Assembly (NCBI RefSeq): GCF_000730385.1 | Contig: NZ_CP008849.1 | Location: forward strand, 1,116,001 to 1,180,000 | DNA length: 64,000 nt | Direction of reading: 5' to 3' | Origin: Alteromonas australica | Lineage (GTDB): Bacteria; Pseudomonadota; Gammaproteobacteria; Enterobacterales; Alteromonadaceae | The notes under the pieces: model-generated | What the model saw: only the letters and a program-made list of their open reading frames with translations | Databases searched by the model: none | Told to the model about the DNA's origin: nothing | Shown: piece after piece, positions 46,062-55,047 of the stretch | How the letters are laid out: the number at the start of each line of letters is the position of its first letter | How positions within the stretch are numbered: the first letter of the stretch is position 1 | Program-made: the position numbers and the translations under genes

Positions 46062-48164
46062 ATGGTGAATCCACTAATGAATTTTGAGCCTAAGTTAGAA
46101 CGTTCCAATCCTGGGTATGACTGGATCCTCAAAGAAATCGCCACATTAAAACCCTTTTACTTTCTAAAGCTGAATCATGGCTTTTGGGAGAGACTCGTAC
46201 AAATTCAAAAGTTAGGTTATGAGTTGGCGGATATTGACGCATTGAATTCTGAACAAATCGCTGAGATAGAGAAAGTTACTGGTGTTTCCGGCTCATATTT
46301 TGTTGAAGATGGTTTTCTTAACGAATTGTTGTACCTTTTCAAAGCATACAGACCCCAAGAAAATTCGTTTGTTTTCGTTAGCTCATTACAGCCTTGGCCT
46401 CTCTCTGACCGAGTGGAAGGGACACCAATGCAATCTTCATCTCAATGTCTCAAGCTCATTTCCGATTATGTATTTCCTGACCTAATTAGATTCTCACATA
46501 GCAATGGTTTTACGGGATATGAATTTAAAAAAGCCCTTATAGACAATGATTTGTCACGATTTTTTCAAGGAATAAATGACCGAAAAGTGATTGTGTTATG
46601 TAATCAACGCAATCGAAAAATATTTGACCATTTATCAATACAAAATTTAACGTTTATCATTGCTCATGAACGACAAGCAAGATTAAAGAGATTAGAGATA
46701 TTTGACGATCTTATTGAAGAAATAGCGAATAGTGAGGGTAATCTCCCAATTGTTATTTCAATGGTGGGAGGAGCACTCGCAACCTGGCTAGGTTTTAAGT
46801 TAAATGAGCACCAAGCCAACTGCCAATATATAGACGTAGGTGCTGCTTTTTATGCGTTTGTGGAAGGTGATGCGGGTAAGCGGGGTTGGATGAAGGCCTA
46901 TGCGGCGCAGCTGTCTAGTGCAATAAGTAGCATGAACCTACCACATGAGATTACGCGTCTATACGCACCAGATGGAGGCTCGTTAACTACGCAACTTATA
47001 GAACTTGCCAATTCAACTGGGGTTAACGAACCACGTAACCTCTCCCTTAACAGCGAAGACGCTAAATTTAATGGGGAGCAAGTCGGTTTCACGGAAAATA
47101 AAGCCTACGATTTTAATAGACTTAAAGACTATATCGATTTTTCGGGAAAGGCCAATTATCGAGCAAAGTGTAGGCCAGTAGTACGTTTGCTGGAAAAAGC
47201 AGTTCATTTAATGTTGAGTCTATCGCCTAGCAGATGTGTTATCGCGCTGAATAGCGAAATCTCAGCACGCTATATTGCAGCAGCGGTTAATCAGGTCGTT
47301 GCAGGTAAGCCACACATTAAATGGTTATCGTCTGAATTTAGCAATCTCTCAATGGGTTGCGGTATACCGGGGTACCCAGTCATCGCGCCCTGTGATAGCG
47401 AAGGGCGGTTAGACTTGCAGGCGTTAGGGAATATACCTACTGACACATTCGATGGTGTTATCTATACAAATGTCTTTGCTCAGCATTCAAACTGGACTGA
47501 TGTATTTTCTTGGTGCAAAGCGAATGGAAAAGCCATGTTTGTGGACAATTCTACAGGTCTGTTTGACCGACCTGCCGTTAATCTGCAAGAAGATGCTCCC
47601 ATTGAGGTGATATCATGTGATCACACCCAACCATGGGGGGGGAGTGAGGGTGGTTTTTTAATTTGCAACGAAGAAGAAGCATACATCGCCCGAACTCTTA
47701 TTAACGATGGCGTGGGTGTTGGTGAAAATAACTTTACGATGGCTCATGTAGGCGCAAATTATCAGTTAAGTGATCTGGCGGCCAGTTCAATTCTATGTCG
47801 GTTAGAGACACTGGAGAACTGGACTTTCTTTTATCAGTCACAAGAACGCAGGGTGAAGTCTTTAATCATTGATTCAGGGCTTTCCCTTGCGCCATTGACA
47901 GGGCAAACACAGCCTCGTTCAAGTCGCGCTTTTACGCCATTTATTAGTCCAGCGCCGGTATCGATAATTGATAGCGATATGAATGCGCTTTGTCGTAAGA
48001 GTTACAAGCCGTTCAAGGCTCAGCAATCGCATTATTTTGGAAATAATAGAGCGCAGAAATTATATGATAATTTAATCTGTATTTCTAACAATCCATTTAA
48101 CCGTCACATTAGCAATGAGGAATACGTGGAATTGTTAAGGTCGTCTCTAGTATTTTCACGTTGA
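46062..48164 (+). CDS. Fusion of a GT-D-type glycosyltransferase and a DegT-fold domain lacking the PLP lysine
   Basis: 700 residues. The N-terminal part (about 80-300) resembles GT-D-fold glycosyltransferases (DUF1792-like): PIVISMVGGALATWLGFKL followed by QYIDVGAAFYAF matches their glycine loop and D-I-G segment. The C-terminal part (about 370-700) has the DegT/DnrJ/EryC1 fold: VIYTNVFAQ, MFVDNSTGLF, YQLSDLAASSILCRLE. At the place of the Schiff-base lysine it has Gln523, in SCDHTQPWGGSEGG (normally SFHATK....GEGG), so classical transamination is not possible. It may be a sugar-binding pseudoenzyme or have other chemistry. Both assignments are by motif reading. Confidence 0.6.
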   Translation: MVNPLMNFEPKLERSNPGYDWILKEIATLKPFYFLKLNHGFWERLVQIQKLGYELADIDALNSEQIAEIEKVTGVSGSYFVEDGFLNELLYLFKAYRPQENSFVFVSSLQPWPLSDRVEGTPMQSSSQCLKLISDYVFPDLIRFSHSNGFTGYEFKKALIDNDLSRFFQGINDRKVIVLCNQRNRKIFDHLSIQNLTFIIAHERQARLKRLEIFDDLIEEIANSEGNLPIVISMVGGALATWLGFKLNEHQANCQYIDVGAAFYAFVEGDAGKRGWMKAYAAQLSSAISSMNLPHEITRLYAPDGGSLTTQLIELANSTGVNEPRNLSLNSEDAKFNGEQVGFTENKAYDFNRLKDYIDFSGKANYRAKCRPVVRLLEKAVHLMLSLSPSRCVIALNSEISARYIAAAVNQVVAGKPHIKWLSSEFSNLSMGCGIPGYPVIAPCDSEGRLDLQALGNIPTDTFDGVIYTNVFAQHSNWTDVFSWCKANGKAMFVDNSTGLFDRPAVNLQEDAPIEVISCDHTQPWGGSEGGFLICNEEEAYIARTLINDGVGVGENNFTMAHVGANYQLSDLAASSILCRLETLENWTFFYQSQERRVKSLIIDSGLSLAPLTGQTQPRSSRAFTPFISPAPVSIIDSDMNALCRKSYKPFKAQQSHYFGNNRAQKLYDNLICISNNPFNRHISNEEYVELLRSSLVFSR

Positions 48165-48239
48165 TGAGGGTGGTGTTTTTCTGAGGTTGACATATTTAAT
48201 GATTTTACTTTTTTTAATTATCTTTAAGGCTATTTAATA

Positions 48240-49247
48240 GTGGAAAAATCACACGCTGAATTGCAAGAAATTGGAGGTTATTTTGGCTTGGATATGCCGA
48301 ATTACCTCAATTTTTTTGAAGATGATTTTTTAGTTCAATCTGCAAGAGCAGCAATTAGACTAATTGTCCAAAATTCTAATAAAAACGAGGTTTATGCTCC
48401 CGCCTATGTATGTAAGTCAGTTATTGATGCACTTAACTCCACAGGATGTAACGTCAATATTTATAAGTTGAATTCAGAATTTTATCCGTTGGTAGATTAT
48501 TCCCAGTCTTTTAGCAATAGTGTATTTCTATATGTTAATTACTTTGGGTTATGTCAACGTAACATTCTTCGGTTGTGCGAAAGTGTAGGTAAAGAAAATT
48601 TATTAATAGATAACAGTCAAGCTTTGTTCGCCGAAAATATGGCTAAAGCATCTGTTTATTCGCCACGGAAGTTTGTAGGATTGCCGGATGGTGGTGTCAT
48701 TAAAAGTTCAACTAAGCCACGGTTTGGTGAGTTAGCGAAAGATAAGGGTTCTATGAATAGGATGCCTTATCTTTTAAAACGTTTTAGTGAATCTGCGAAA
48801 TCTGGATATGAGTATTTTAATTCAGCAAGACTGTCGTTAAGTGATAGTTCACCTTTGTTAATGTCTGATCTAACGAAAGCGTTAATGAGCACATTAAATT
48901 GGTGCGAAATTAAGAAAACCCGTAAGCGTAACTTCAAAATAATGGACGATTACTTCTCTTCTTGTAATGAAATTGAACTAGATTTGAATGGGGAGTCAGC
49001 GCTGTGTTATCCACTACACATTTCGGGCGTTAACGTCAATGAAGTTAGGAATGAATTGAACCGTTTAAACGTATTCAATCCGATATATTGGCTGGATGCT
49101 AAGCCTCTGCTCAATGATGGTGATTTCGAATTTCAGTTTATGGCGCAAACTCTCTTTTTACCGATAGATCAAAGAATGGACGAAGCTCAAGTTAACTATG
49201 TTTGCAACCTTGTTAGCTTATTAATAGATAACCACAAATTTGATTAG
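48240..49247 (+). CDS. DegT-like aminotransferase, short divergent type
   Basis: 335 residues, GTG start about 75 bases after the fusion gene. The pattern is of PLP enzymes of the DegT superfamily: SARAAIRLIVQN near the start, EVYAPAYVCKSVIDAL, LLIDNSQALFAENM, and a probable PLP lysine in VYSPRKFVGLPDGG (about residue 142). It is shorter than standard DegT proteins (about 370-400), and the C-terminal domain appears reduced. The SPRKF-PDGG form suggests a subgroup of surface-sugar enzymes. Substrate unknown. Confidence 0.65.
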   Translation: MEKSHAELQEIGGYFGLDMPNYLNFFEDDFLVQSARAAIRLIVQNSNKNEVYAPAYVCKSVIDALNSTGCNVNIYKLNSEFYPLVDYSQSFSNSVFLYVNYFGLCQRNILRLCESVGKENLLIDNSQALFAENMAKASVYSPRKFVGLPDGGVIKSSTKPRFGELAKDKGSMNRMPYLLKRFSESAKSGYEYFNSARLSLSDSSPLLMSDLTKALMSTLNWCEIKKTRKRNFKIMDDYFSSCNEIELDLNGESALCYPLHISGVNVNEVRNELNRLNVFNPIYWLDAKPLLNDGDFEFQFMAQTLFLPIDQRMDEAQVNYVCNLVSLLIDNHKFD

Positions 49248-49277
49248 TTCTATGTGCATGCATGAAGTTGGGTTCCA

Positions 49278-49976
49278 ATGAAGAAAACAGAATACACCAC
49301 GTTTAGTTTTGACGAGCACGCAAAGAAATGCGATGTCGATGATTTTTTGAAGCAAATGCTCAGAACCGTGAAAGGTGAGCCTATTGAGCAAGAGCAAATT
49401 TCCCTTATCATCGAAGTTATCTCAGGATCATTATCTATTGATCAGTCTGATGCACTGCTCGATTTAGCCTGTGGTAATGGTTCCTTAGCTTCCCTTCTTT
49501 TCAATGAATGTTCTTCATATAAAGGTATCGATATTTCAGCATACTTAATAGAGATAGCACGCAGCAATTTTCAAATTAGCGATTCGATAGCTTTTGAGGC
49601 GAGTCCTGCAGACGTTTATGTGAAAAATGAATCTCAACCAGAACGCTTTACTAAAGTTAACTGCTTTGGTTCCCTCCAATATCTTACAAACGAAGAGGTA
49701 TCGATAGTCTTATGTAACCTATTTACGCGTTTTAGCAACGTTGAAAAGGTCTTTCTAGGTAATATGCCAGATAAAAACAGCTACCTTTCGTTTTACAAAG
49801 ACAGAGAGCCAACTGAAACAGAGCTGAATGACAATAACACAGCCATCGGTAAGTGGCGGACGAAATCAGAACTAGGTCGTTTGGCAAATGAAGCAGGTTG
49901 GCAGGTAGAATTTACCGCCATGCCGGCGGATTTCTATGCTAAACATTACCGTTTTAACGCAGTTTTAACTAGGTAG
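49278..49976 (+). CDS. SAM-dependent methyltransferase
   Basis: 232-residue class I methyltransferase. Motif I is visible as ALLDLACGNGSLASL (about 55-69), followed by YKGIDISAYLIEIARSNF (motif with the acidic ribose ligand). The target cannot be read from sequence. Position between aminosugar genes suggests O- or N-methylation of a glycan. It is seven bases upstream of the sulfotransferase gene. Confidence 0.8.
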   Translation: MKKTEYTTFSFDEHAKKCDVDDFLKQMLRTVKGEPIEQEQISLIIEVISGSLSIDQSDALLDLACGNGSLASLLFNECSSYKGIDISAYLIEIARSNFQISDSIAFEASPADVYVKNESQPERFTKVNCFGSLQYLTNEEVSIVLCNLFTRFSNVEKVFLGNMPDKNSYLSFYKDREPTETELNDNNTAIGKWRTKSELGRLANEAGWQVEFTAMPADFYAKHYRFNAVLTR

Positions 49977-49982
49977 TCGAGA

Positions 49983-50798
49983 ATGGAACATGTTATTTGG
50001 ATTTCTGGCATGCCACGGTCAGGAACCACTTGGTTATCGCAAATTTTTGCATCGTCACCTGACGTTAGACTCAAATTTTGCCCTTTGTTTTCTTACGAAT
50101 TTAAAAATGCGCTTACAGAGCAGAGCACTGCAGAGGAGTGGCGTGAACTTTTCGCTGCTGTGTATACGAAAAAATCCGAATATCTTGATCAACATTACCT
50201 CCGGCGAGACGGCCTCGTACCTGAATTTAAAGACAAGAACCAATTTCCTTCTCACTTAGTCATCAAGTCGACGAGGTTTCATCATTTAACCGAAAAAATA
50301 TTAACGCTCAATCCGGATTTACGGTTTATCCATATTGTCAGAGACCCGAGAGCCAGTATCTATTCTTGGATAAGTAACCCGTATGAGTTTCCATCTGATG
50401 CAGATGTCAGTGTTGAATGGAAAACAGGGCGATGCAGAAAGCAAGGGGTCGGTGAGTTTTGGGGCTTCGAAGATTGGTACGATACAACAAAACAGGCATT
50501 GGAAATGCAAATTAAATTCAAAGAGCGATTTGTTGTCGTCAAATATGAAGAATTAAAAAGCTCACCATTAAAGACTATCGAACAGCTTTTCAGCTTTAGT
50601 GGGCTTGAAGTAACAGAGCAAACCAGAGATTTTATCCGACTGTCACAGTCCCGAACAGCACATAATAGTAATAAAAGGTCTGTGTACAAAGATCCACAAA
50701 AAGTTGAAAGTTGGCGATCTGCATTAGATAGGAACATAGCCAATACGATTGCAGCGCAAGTTAAGAAAAGTGAACTTTCACAATTTCTTGATGGTTAA
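49983..50798 (+). CDS. Sulfotransferase, second in the island
   Basis: 271 residues, PAPS-type sulfotransferase without the extra C-terminal domain. The 5'-phosphosulfate loop is WISGMPRSGTTWLSQIF (about 5-21), and the 3'-phosphate motif is RFIHIVRDPRASIYSWI (about 113-129). KRSVYKDPQKVESWRSAL in the C-terminal third is the family's terminal binding segment. Both cofactor motifs are intact, so it should be active. It differs clearly from the sulfotransferase at 44849. Confidence 0.85.
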   Translation: MEHVIWISGMPRSGTTWLSQIFASSPDVRLKFCPLFSYEFKNALTEQSTAEEWRELFAAVYTKKSEYLDQHYLRRDGLVPEFKDKNQFPSHLVIKSTRFHHLTEKILTLNPDLRFIHIVRDPRASIYSWISNPYEFPSDADVSVEWKTGRCRKQGVGEFWGFEDWYDTTKQALEMQIKFKERFVVVKYEELKSSPLKTIEQLFSFSGLEVTEQTRDFIRLSQSRTAHNSNKRSVYKDPQKVESWRSALDRNIANTIAAQVKKSELSQFLDG

Positions 50799-50807
50799 AG
50801 GTGGCGC

Positions 50808-52019
50808 ATGAATAAAAAAACTAGCGAAGAATTAGCAGTATTTGGTGGTAGACCGATTTTTGAAGAATTTAAATCTACATCAAACTTACTCAAACCTGAT
50901 GTTGAGAAGTTTTTGAACTACTCGAAAACCTTCTATGCAAAGAAGCATTACACAAATAATGGGCCTAATGTACGTTTACTAGAGTCGCGTTTGGCAAGTT
51001 TTCACAATACAAAGCATTGTGTTTCATTTTCAAGTGGTTTTTGGGCGTTAGCACTCGCGATAAAGGTACTTGCTAAACGGGGTAAAACTGAAGTTATTTT
51101 GCCATCGCTCACGTACAGACGAATGACTGATATGATTGCTTGGCTAGGCTTAACGCCACACTTTTGTGAGGTTAATGAAGAGACGCTCGCTATGTGTCCT
51201 TCCTCGGTAAAATCCTGTGTGAACGAAAATACTGCGGTTATTTTGGGAGTACATCCCATTGTTAATTGCAGTGACGTCGAATCATTAGAATTAATCGCGA
51301 ATGAATGTGAGCTACCCTTGGTTTTTGATTCTGTAGAATCGGTATATGAGAGTATCGATGCTGGGAAAATAGGCGCCTTTGGGGAGGCAGAGTGCTTTTC
51401 ACTGCATGCATGCAAACTATTTAACGGATTTGGCGGAGGCTATTTAACAACAAATAATAGCGAGCTAGCCAAGCAATTAAGTTCAATGAGAACGTTTGGT
51501 TTTGTGGGCCCAGATAATATTGAATATAGCCACGGTGTTAATGCAAAGCTCAATGAGATGCACGCTTGTATGGCGCTAGCAAGCTTAGATGATATAGACG
51601 CGCAAGTAGCAGATAACAAGGCAAGGTACTATCAATATCGTAAGGGCTTGGCGTCGCTTAAAGGCTTTTCGCTGCTAGAATTTGACGAGGTATTCGATTC
51701 AGGCTTTAAAAATATCGTTGCACGAATCAATGATGCTTGGCCTTTCACACGGGATGAAACTGTACGTATATTAAATGCAGAAGGCGTGTTGGCCAGAGCA
51801 CATTACGACCCTCCACTACACACTAAACTCAACGACAATGAATATATTGCTTGTGACCTTTCGCTAACAGAATCTCTTGCAACACAATTTATAAATTTAC
51901 CCTGTGGCCAGAAAGTAAGTTGTGATGACATTGACCAAATCGTCGATTTACTTAGTTTTATTGAAAAACATGCCGATCAGATTAAACAATTAATGCCTAG
52001 GATGACCGAACATGACTAA
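50808..52019 (+). CDS. DegT/DnrJ/EryC1 aminotransferase (VioA-like), copy A
   Basis: PLP-dependent sugar aminotransferase family, 403 residues. NNGPNVRLLESRL near residue 50, CVSFSSGFWALALAI, then the PLP lysine in FSLHACKLFNGFGGG, and NAKLNEMHACMALASL. A VioA-type role (making a 4-amino-4,6-dideoxy sugar nucleotide) is plausible because Pseudomonas flagellin islands contain such enzymes. It is a tandem paralogue of the next gene, with 8 bases of overlap. Confidence 0.8.
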   Translation: MNKKTSEELAVFGGRPIFEEFKSTSNLLKPDVEKFLNYSKTFYAKKHYTNNGPNVRLLESRLASFHNTKHCVSFSSGFWALALAIKVLAKRGKTEVILPSLTYRRMTDMIAWLGLTPHFCEVNEETLAMCPSSVKSCVNENTAVILGVHPIVNCSDVESLELIANECELPLVFDSVESVYESIDAGKIGAFGEAECFSLHACKLFNGFGGGYLTTNNSELAKQLSSMRTFGFVGPDNIEYSHGVNAKLNEMHACMALASLDDIDAQVADNKARYYQYRKGLASLKGFSLLEFDEVFDSGFKNIVARINDAWPFTRDETVRILNAEGVLARAHYDPPLHTKLNDNEYIACDLSLTESLATQFINLPCGQKVSCDDIDQIVDLLSFIEKHADQIKQLMPRMTEHD

Positions 52020-53178
52020 AGTTGAGGAGATCGTAAGCCATTTACCCATACAACCATTAGACGAACCTATCCCTGTAGGGCAATTGTACTTCCCAGACTG
52101 GTGTGATTATGAACAGGCGATGAGAGGAATCTTTGAGCGTGAGTATTATAATAATAATGGCCCGCTCGTTACGGCATTAGAAAGCCAGCTTGAAAATTTC
52201 CTCAATGTAAAACACGCTATCTGCGTTAGCAATGCAACACATGGCTTGATGATTGCGGCTCAAGCAATGGAGCTTACAGGGAAAGTGATTTTACCTGCCC
52301 ATACTTTTATTGCCAGTGCACAGTCTCTGTTGTGGTGTGGCCTAACGCCCGTTTTTTGCGATGTGCAAAAAGATGGTCATCATATAGATTCTACTAAGTT
52401 AGAAGCTCTCATTACTGATGACGTTTCTGCGATTATGGCTGTGAACTTATGGGGTGGAGCCGCTGATATTGATGCATTAGAAAAAATTGCGTCCAAGCAT
52501 GATATAAAGCTTTATTTCGATTCTGCACAGGCATTTGGTTGCGAGTACCAAGGCAAGAAAGTGGGTGGATTTGGAGACCTAGAAGTATTTTCACTGCACG
52601 CAACGAAAGTTTTGAGTGCCGGTGAAGGTGGGTTAATTTGCACCAATAATGATGAACTCGCAAACAAGATCCGTTCAATACGCCCTAGTTATGGCAATTT
52701 TGAGAAAGTAGCAATAGAAAAGGTGGCGAACTCAAGAATGTCTGAAGCCCAAGCTGCTGTGGCATTGTTGAATCTTAAAAGCTATAAAGATTATCAACGT
52801 AATAATGAAAACATATACAACCTCTATTCCAAACGGTTGTCTAGCATTCCTGGTATATCCATTGTTAACCCTGAAGGCGTGACCCTCTCAAATTTTCAAA
52901 GTTTAGTCTGCAGTGTGGATGAAGAAAAATTTGGATGTTCACGAGATGATTTATTGAACATTTTAAAACATTTCAGTGTGTTGGCTCGACGTTACTTTTA
53001 CCCTGGGGTGCATAAAACGGTAGATTTCGAGCATTACGGTTATAAACTCCCTAATACTGATCGTTTAAGCAATGTTGCAATACAATTACCAATTGGTGCC
53101 CAAGTAGAGAAAGATGTGGTGAATTTTATTTGCGATGTCATAGCACAAACACATGAGAAGTCTCTTTGTCACGGGTAG
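52012..53178 (+). CDS. DegT/DnrJ/EryC1 aminotransferase (VioA-like), copy B
   Basis: 388 residues with the same layout as copy A: YNNNGPLVTALESQL, CVSNATHGLMIAA, LYFDSAQAFGCEYQG and the PLP lysine in FSLHATKVLSAGEGG, closer to the family consensus than copy A (THK versus ACK context). RMSEAQAAVALLNL follows. Both copies keep the lysine, so each should be active, perhaps on different positions or sugars. It overlaps copy A by 8 bases and the next gene starts two bases after its stop. Confidence 0.82.
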   Translation: MTKVEEIVSHLPIQPLDEPIPVGQLYFPDWCDYEQAMRGIFEREYYNNNGPLVTALESQLENFLNVKHAICVSNATHGLMIAAQAMELTGKVILPAHTFIASAQSLLWCGLTPVFCDVQKDGHHIDSTKLEALITDDVSAIMAVNLWGGAADIDALEKIASKHDIKLYFDSAQAFGCEYQGKKVGGFGDLEVFSLHATKVLSAGEGGLICTNNDELANKIRSIRPSYGNFEKVAIEKVANSRMSEAQAAVALLNLKSYKDYQRNNENIYNLYSKRLSSIPGISIVNPEGVTLSNFQSLVCSVDEEKFGCSRDDLLNILKHFSVLARRYFYPGVHKTVDFEHYGYKLPNTDRLSNVAIQLPIGAQVEKDVVNFICDVIAQTHEKSLCHG

Positions 53179-53180
53179 TT

Positions 53181-53924
53181 ATGAAAATTGGAATAATGCA
53201 GCCTTATTTTTTTCCTTACTTGGGGCATTTCGCATTAATTGATGCGGTTGACAAGTGGGTTGTTTTTGATGTTACTCAATATACTCCGAAAAGTTGGATG
53301 AATAGAAATCGGATTTTACATCCGAAATCTGGATGGAATTATGTCACCTTGCCGCTAGAAAAGTCGTCTATCAGTCTTAGTAGCTGTGACGTGTACGTGA
53401 GAGATATTGACAAGGTTAAAGCAACTATTTTGGGAAAAATTTCTCACTACAAGAAACAAGCACCATTTTATTGGCAAGTGGTTGATATCATCACGCGAAC
53501 TTTTGAAAACGCTACTTCCAGTAAGCTGGTCGACATTAATGTGTCGTCATTGAAGGAGACTTGCGACTATTTAGGGGTAACGTTTGATTGGGATATTTGT
53601 TCCGAGCTCGGATTATCCTTTCCGCAAAATATGGGGCCTGGTGATTGGGCGCCGTATATCTCTGAGCAGTTAAAAGCAACAGTCTATATTAATCCAAGTA
53701 ATGGGATCCCCTTGTTTGATACACATGATTTCACACAGAAGCATATTGAGCTACACGCAATGTCTTTTTCATCCTTTGAATATGAAACTGGCTCAATGGA
53801 CTTTGAGAAAAACTTATCGATATTAGATGTCATGATGTGGAACTCGCCATCAACAATAAGGCAAAAGATGAAAGAACTTTCTTTAATAACGCGTATTCCT
53901 TGCTCGTCTTCATCATCTGTGTAA
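53181..53924 (+). CDS. WbqC-like protein
   Basis: WbqC family, found in O-antigen and flagellin glycan clusters beside VioA-type aminotransferases and thought to act in N-acylation or glycan assembly; its mechanism is poorly known. I start it at the ATG at 53181 (247 residues). The N terminus IGIMQPYFFPYLGHFALID and the segments WMNRNRILHPKSGW and LGLSFPQNMGPGDW fit the family. It is the last gene of the island, and a 175-base gap separates it from the fourth flagellin-like gene. Confidence 0.85.
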   Translation: MKIGIMQPYFFPYLGHFALIDAVDKWVVFDVTQYTPKSWMNRNRILHPKSGWNYVTLPLEKSSISLSSCDVYVRDIDKVKATILGKISHYKKQAPFYWQVVDIITRTFENATSSKLVDINVSSLKETCDYLGVTFDWDICSELGLSFPQNMGPGDWAPYISEQLKATVYINPSNGIPLFDTHDFTQKHIELHAMSFSSFEYETGSMDFEKNLSILDVMMWNSPSTIRQKMKELSLITRIPCSSSSSV

Positions 53925-54099
53925 AGGCGAAAGGACATTTGGGTAGACTAGAGAAAAACTTAATTGGTTTATATTAGGGTTACTATAACCACAGAAATTC
54001 AATTTTCGTTGTGAGTATCACTTCTCATACTTAATATTGATTAGATGTTGTACAGCGATGTGCTATATTTACTCATAGAGTTATAAGAGGGTTGCTATT

Positions 54100-54894
54100 A
54101 TGCAAGTCAACAACGAATCAACGTCGCTTATTGGGCAAATTCAAGAAAGGCAAAACAGTCTTTTTGAAAAACTTGCCTCTGGAAAACAAGTTAATGACGC
54201 GACTGACGGCGCGGCAGCGCAGCAGATAATCGACCGTTTAACATCGGAAGTAGAAGGCAGCCGACAAGCCGTAAGCAACGTATATGATGGTATTTCATTG
54301 GCGCAAGTAGCGGAAGGCGGCTTGAGCATCATAAACGACGATGTAAACCGTATTAGAGAGCTAACGTTGCAGTCGGGTAGTGGCATATTAAGCGATGGCG
54401 ATCGTCAAGCGCTTCAATCTGAAATATCGCAACTTCAAGATAATATCAGTCAAACCATAGAGCAAACTAACTTTGCAGGTAAGCCATTATTGTCTGAAGA
54501 CGGCGCACTAAGCTTTCAAGTAGGGGCAAATGCTGGCAACAGTGTTGATATCGAAACTCAGGATTTTGCGAGCCAGCTATCCAGTGTACTTTCAATCGAT
54601 TTAACCTCTGGAACCAGTATTAACGACGCGTTAAGCGCGGCGGATGACGCTATTGAGTTAGTCGGTGGTGCACAAGGTGAACTAGGTGCAACACAAAACG
54701 CATTACAAAGCACTGCTCGAAATTTAACCCAAGCCAATGTTAATGCGGCGGAATCGAGAAGTCGAATTCAAGATTTAGATTTTGCACAAGCAACATCGCA
54801 ACAAGCTGCTAATGATGTATTAAGTCAGTCAGCACTTACCATTCAAGCCCAAGCTAATCAGCAGGAAGGGCAGGTTTTAGCTTTGCTTAGCTAA
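54100..54894 (+). CDS. Fourth, divergent flagellin-like protein
   Basis: Flagellin-family protein of 264 residues. The N terminus (MQVNNESTSLIGQIQERQNS) lacks the NTNVSSLNAQRQL stretch of the three tandem flagellins, but KLASGKQVNDATDGAAAQQI and the C-terminal helix SRIQDLDFAQATSQQAANDV are clear D0/D1 equivalents. It ends VLALLS instead of ALSLLG. It could be a minor filament subunit, a cap-proximal or junction protein, or an unexported relic. It has no recognisable sigma28 or sigma54 site; it is followed by a terminator. Confidence 0.8.
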   Translation: MQVNNESTSLIGQIQERQNSLFEKLASGKQVNDATDGAAAQQIIDRLTSEVEGSRQAVSNVYDGISLAQVAEGGLSIINDDVNRIRELTLQSGSGILSDGDRQALQSEISQLQDNISQTIEQTNFAGKPLLSEDGALSFQVGANAGNSVDIETQDFASQLSSVLSIDLTSGTSINDALSAADDAIELVGGAQGELGATQNALQSTARNLTQANVNAAESRSRIQDLDFAQATSQQAANDVLSQSALTIQAQANQQEGQVLALLS

Positions 54895-54921
54895 GCGCGA
54901 GTTAATGATTTTAATCGAAAG

Positions 54922-54944
54922 AAGCAGGGTAACCTGCTTTTTTT
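54922..54944 (+). terminator. Intrinsic terminator after the fourth flagellin-like gene
   Basis: AAGCAGG, loop GTAA, CCTGCTT, then a T-run. It separates the flagellin-like gene from flrA. Confidence 0.85.
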
Positions 54945-55047
54945 ATTGCTATATTTCCGAAAACACCAGTTGCGCTGTGATCTTTTGTCGTTACAATTTG
55001 CAAATGCGCTAAACTGTAAATAATAACAAAGCGTTCTCGGGGAATTA

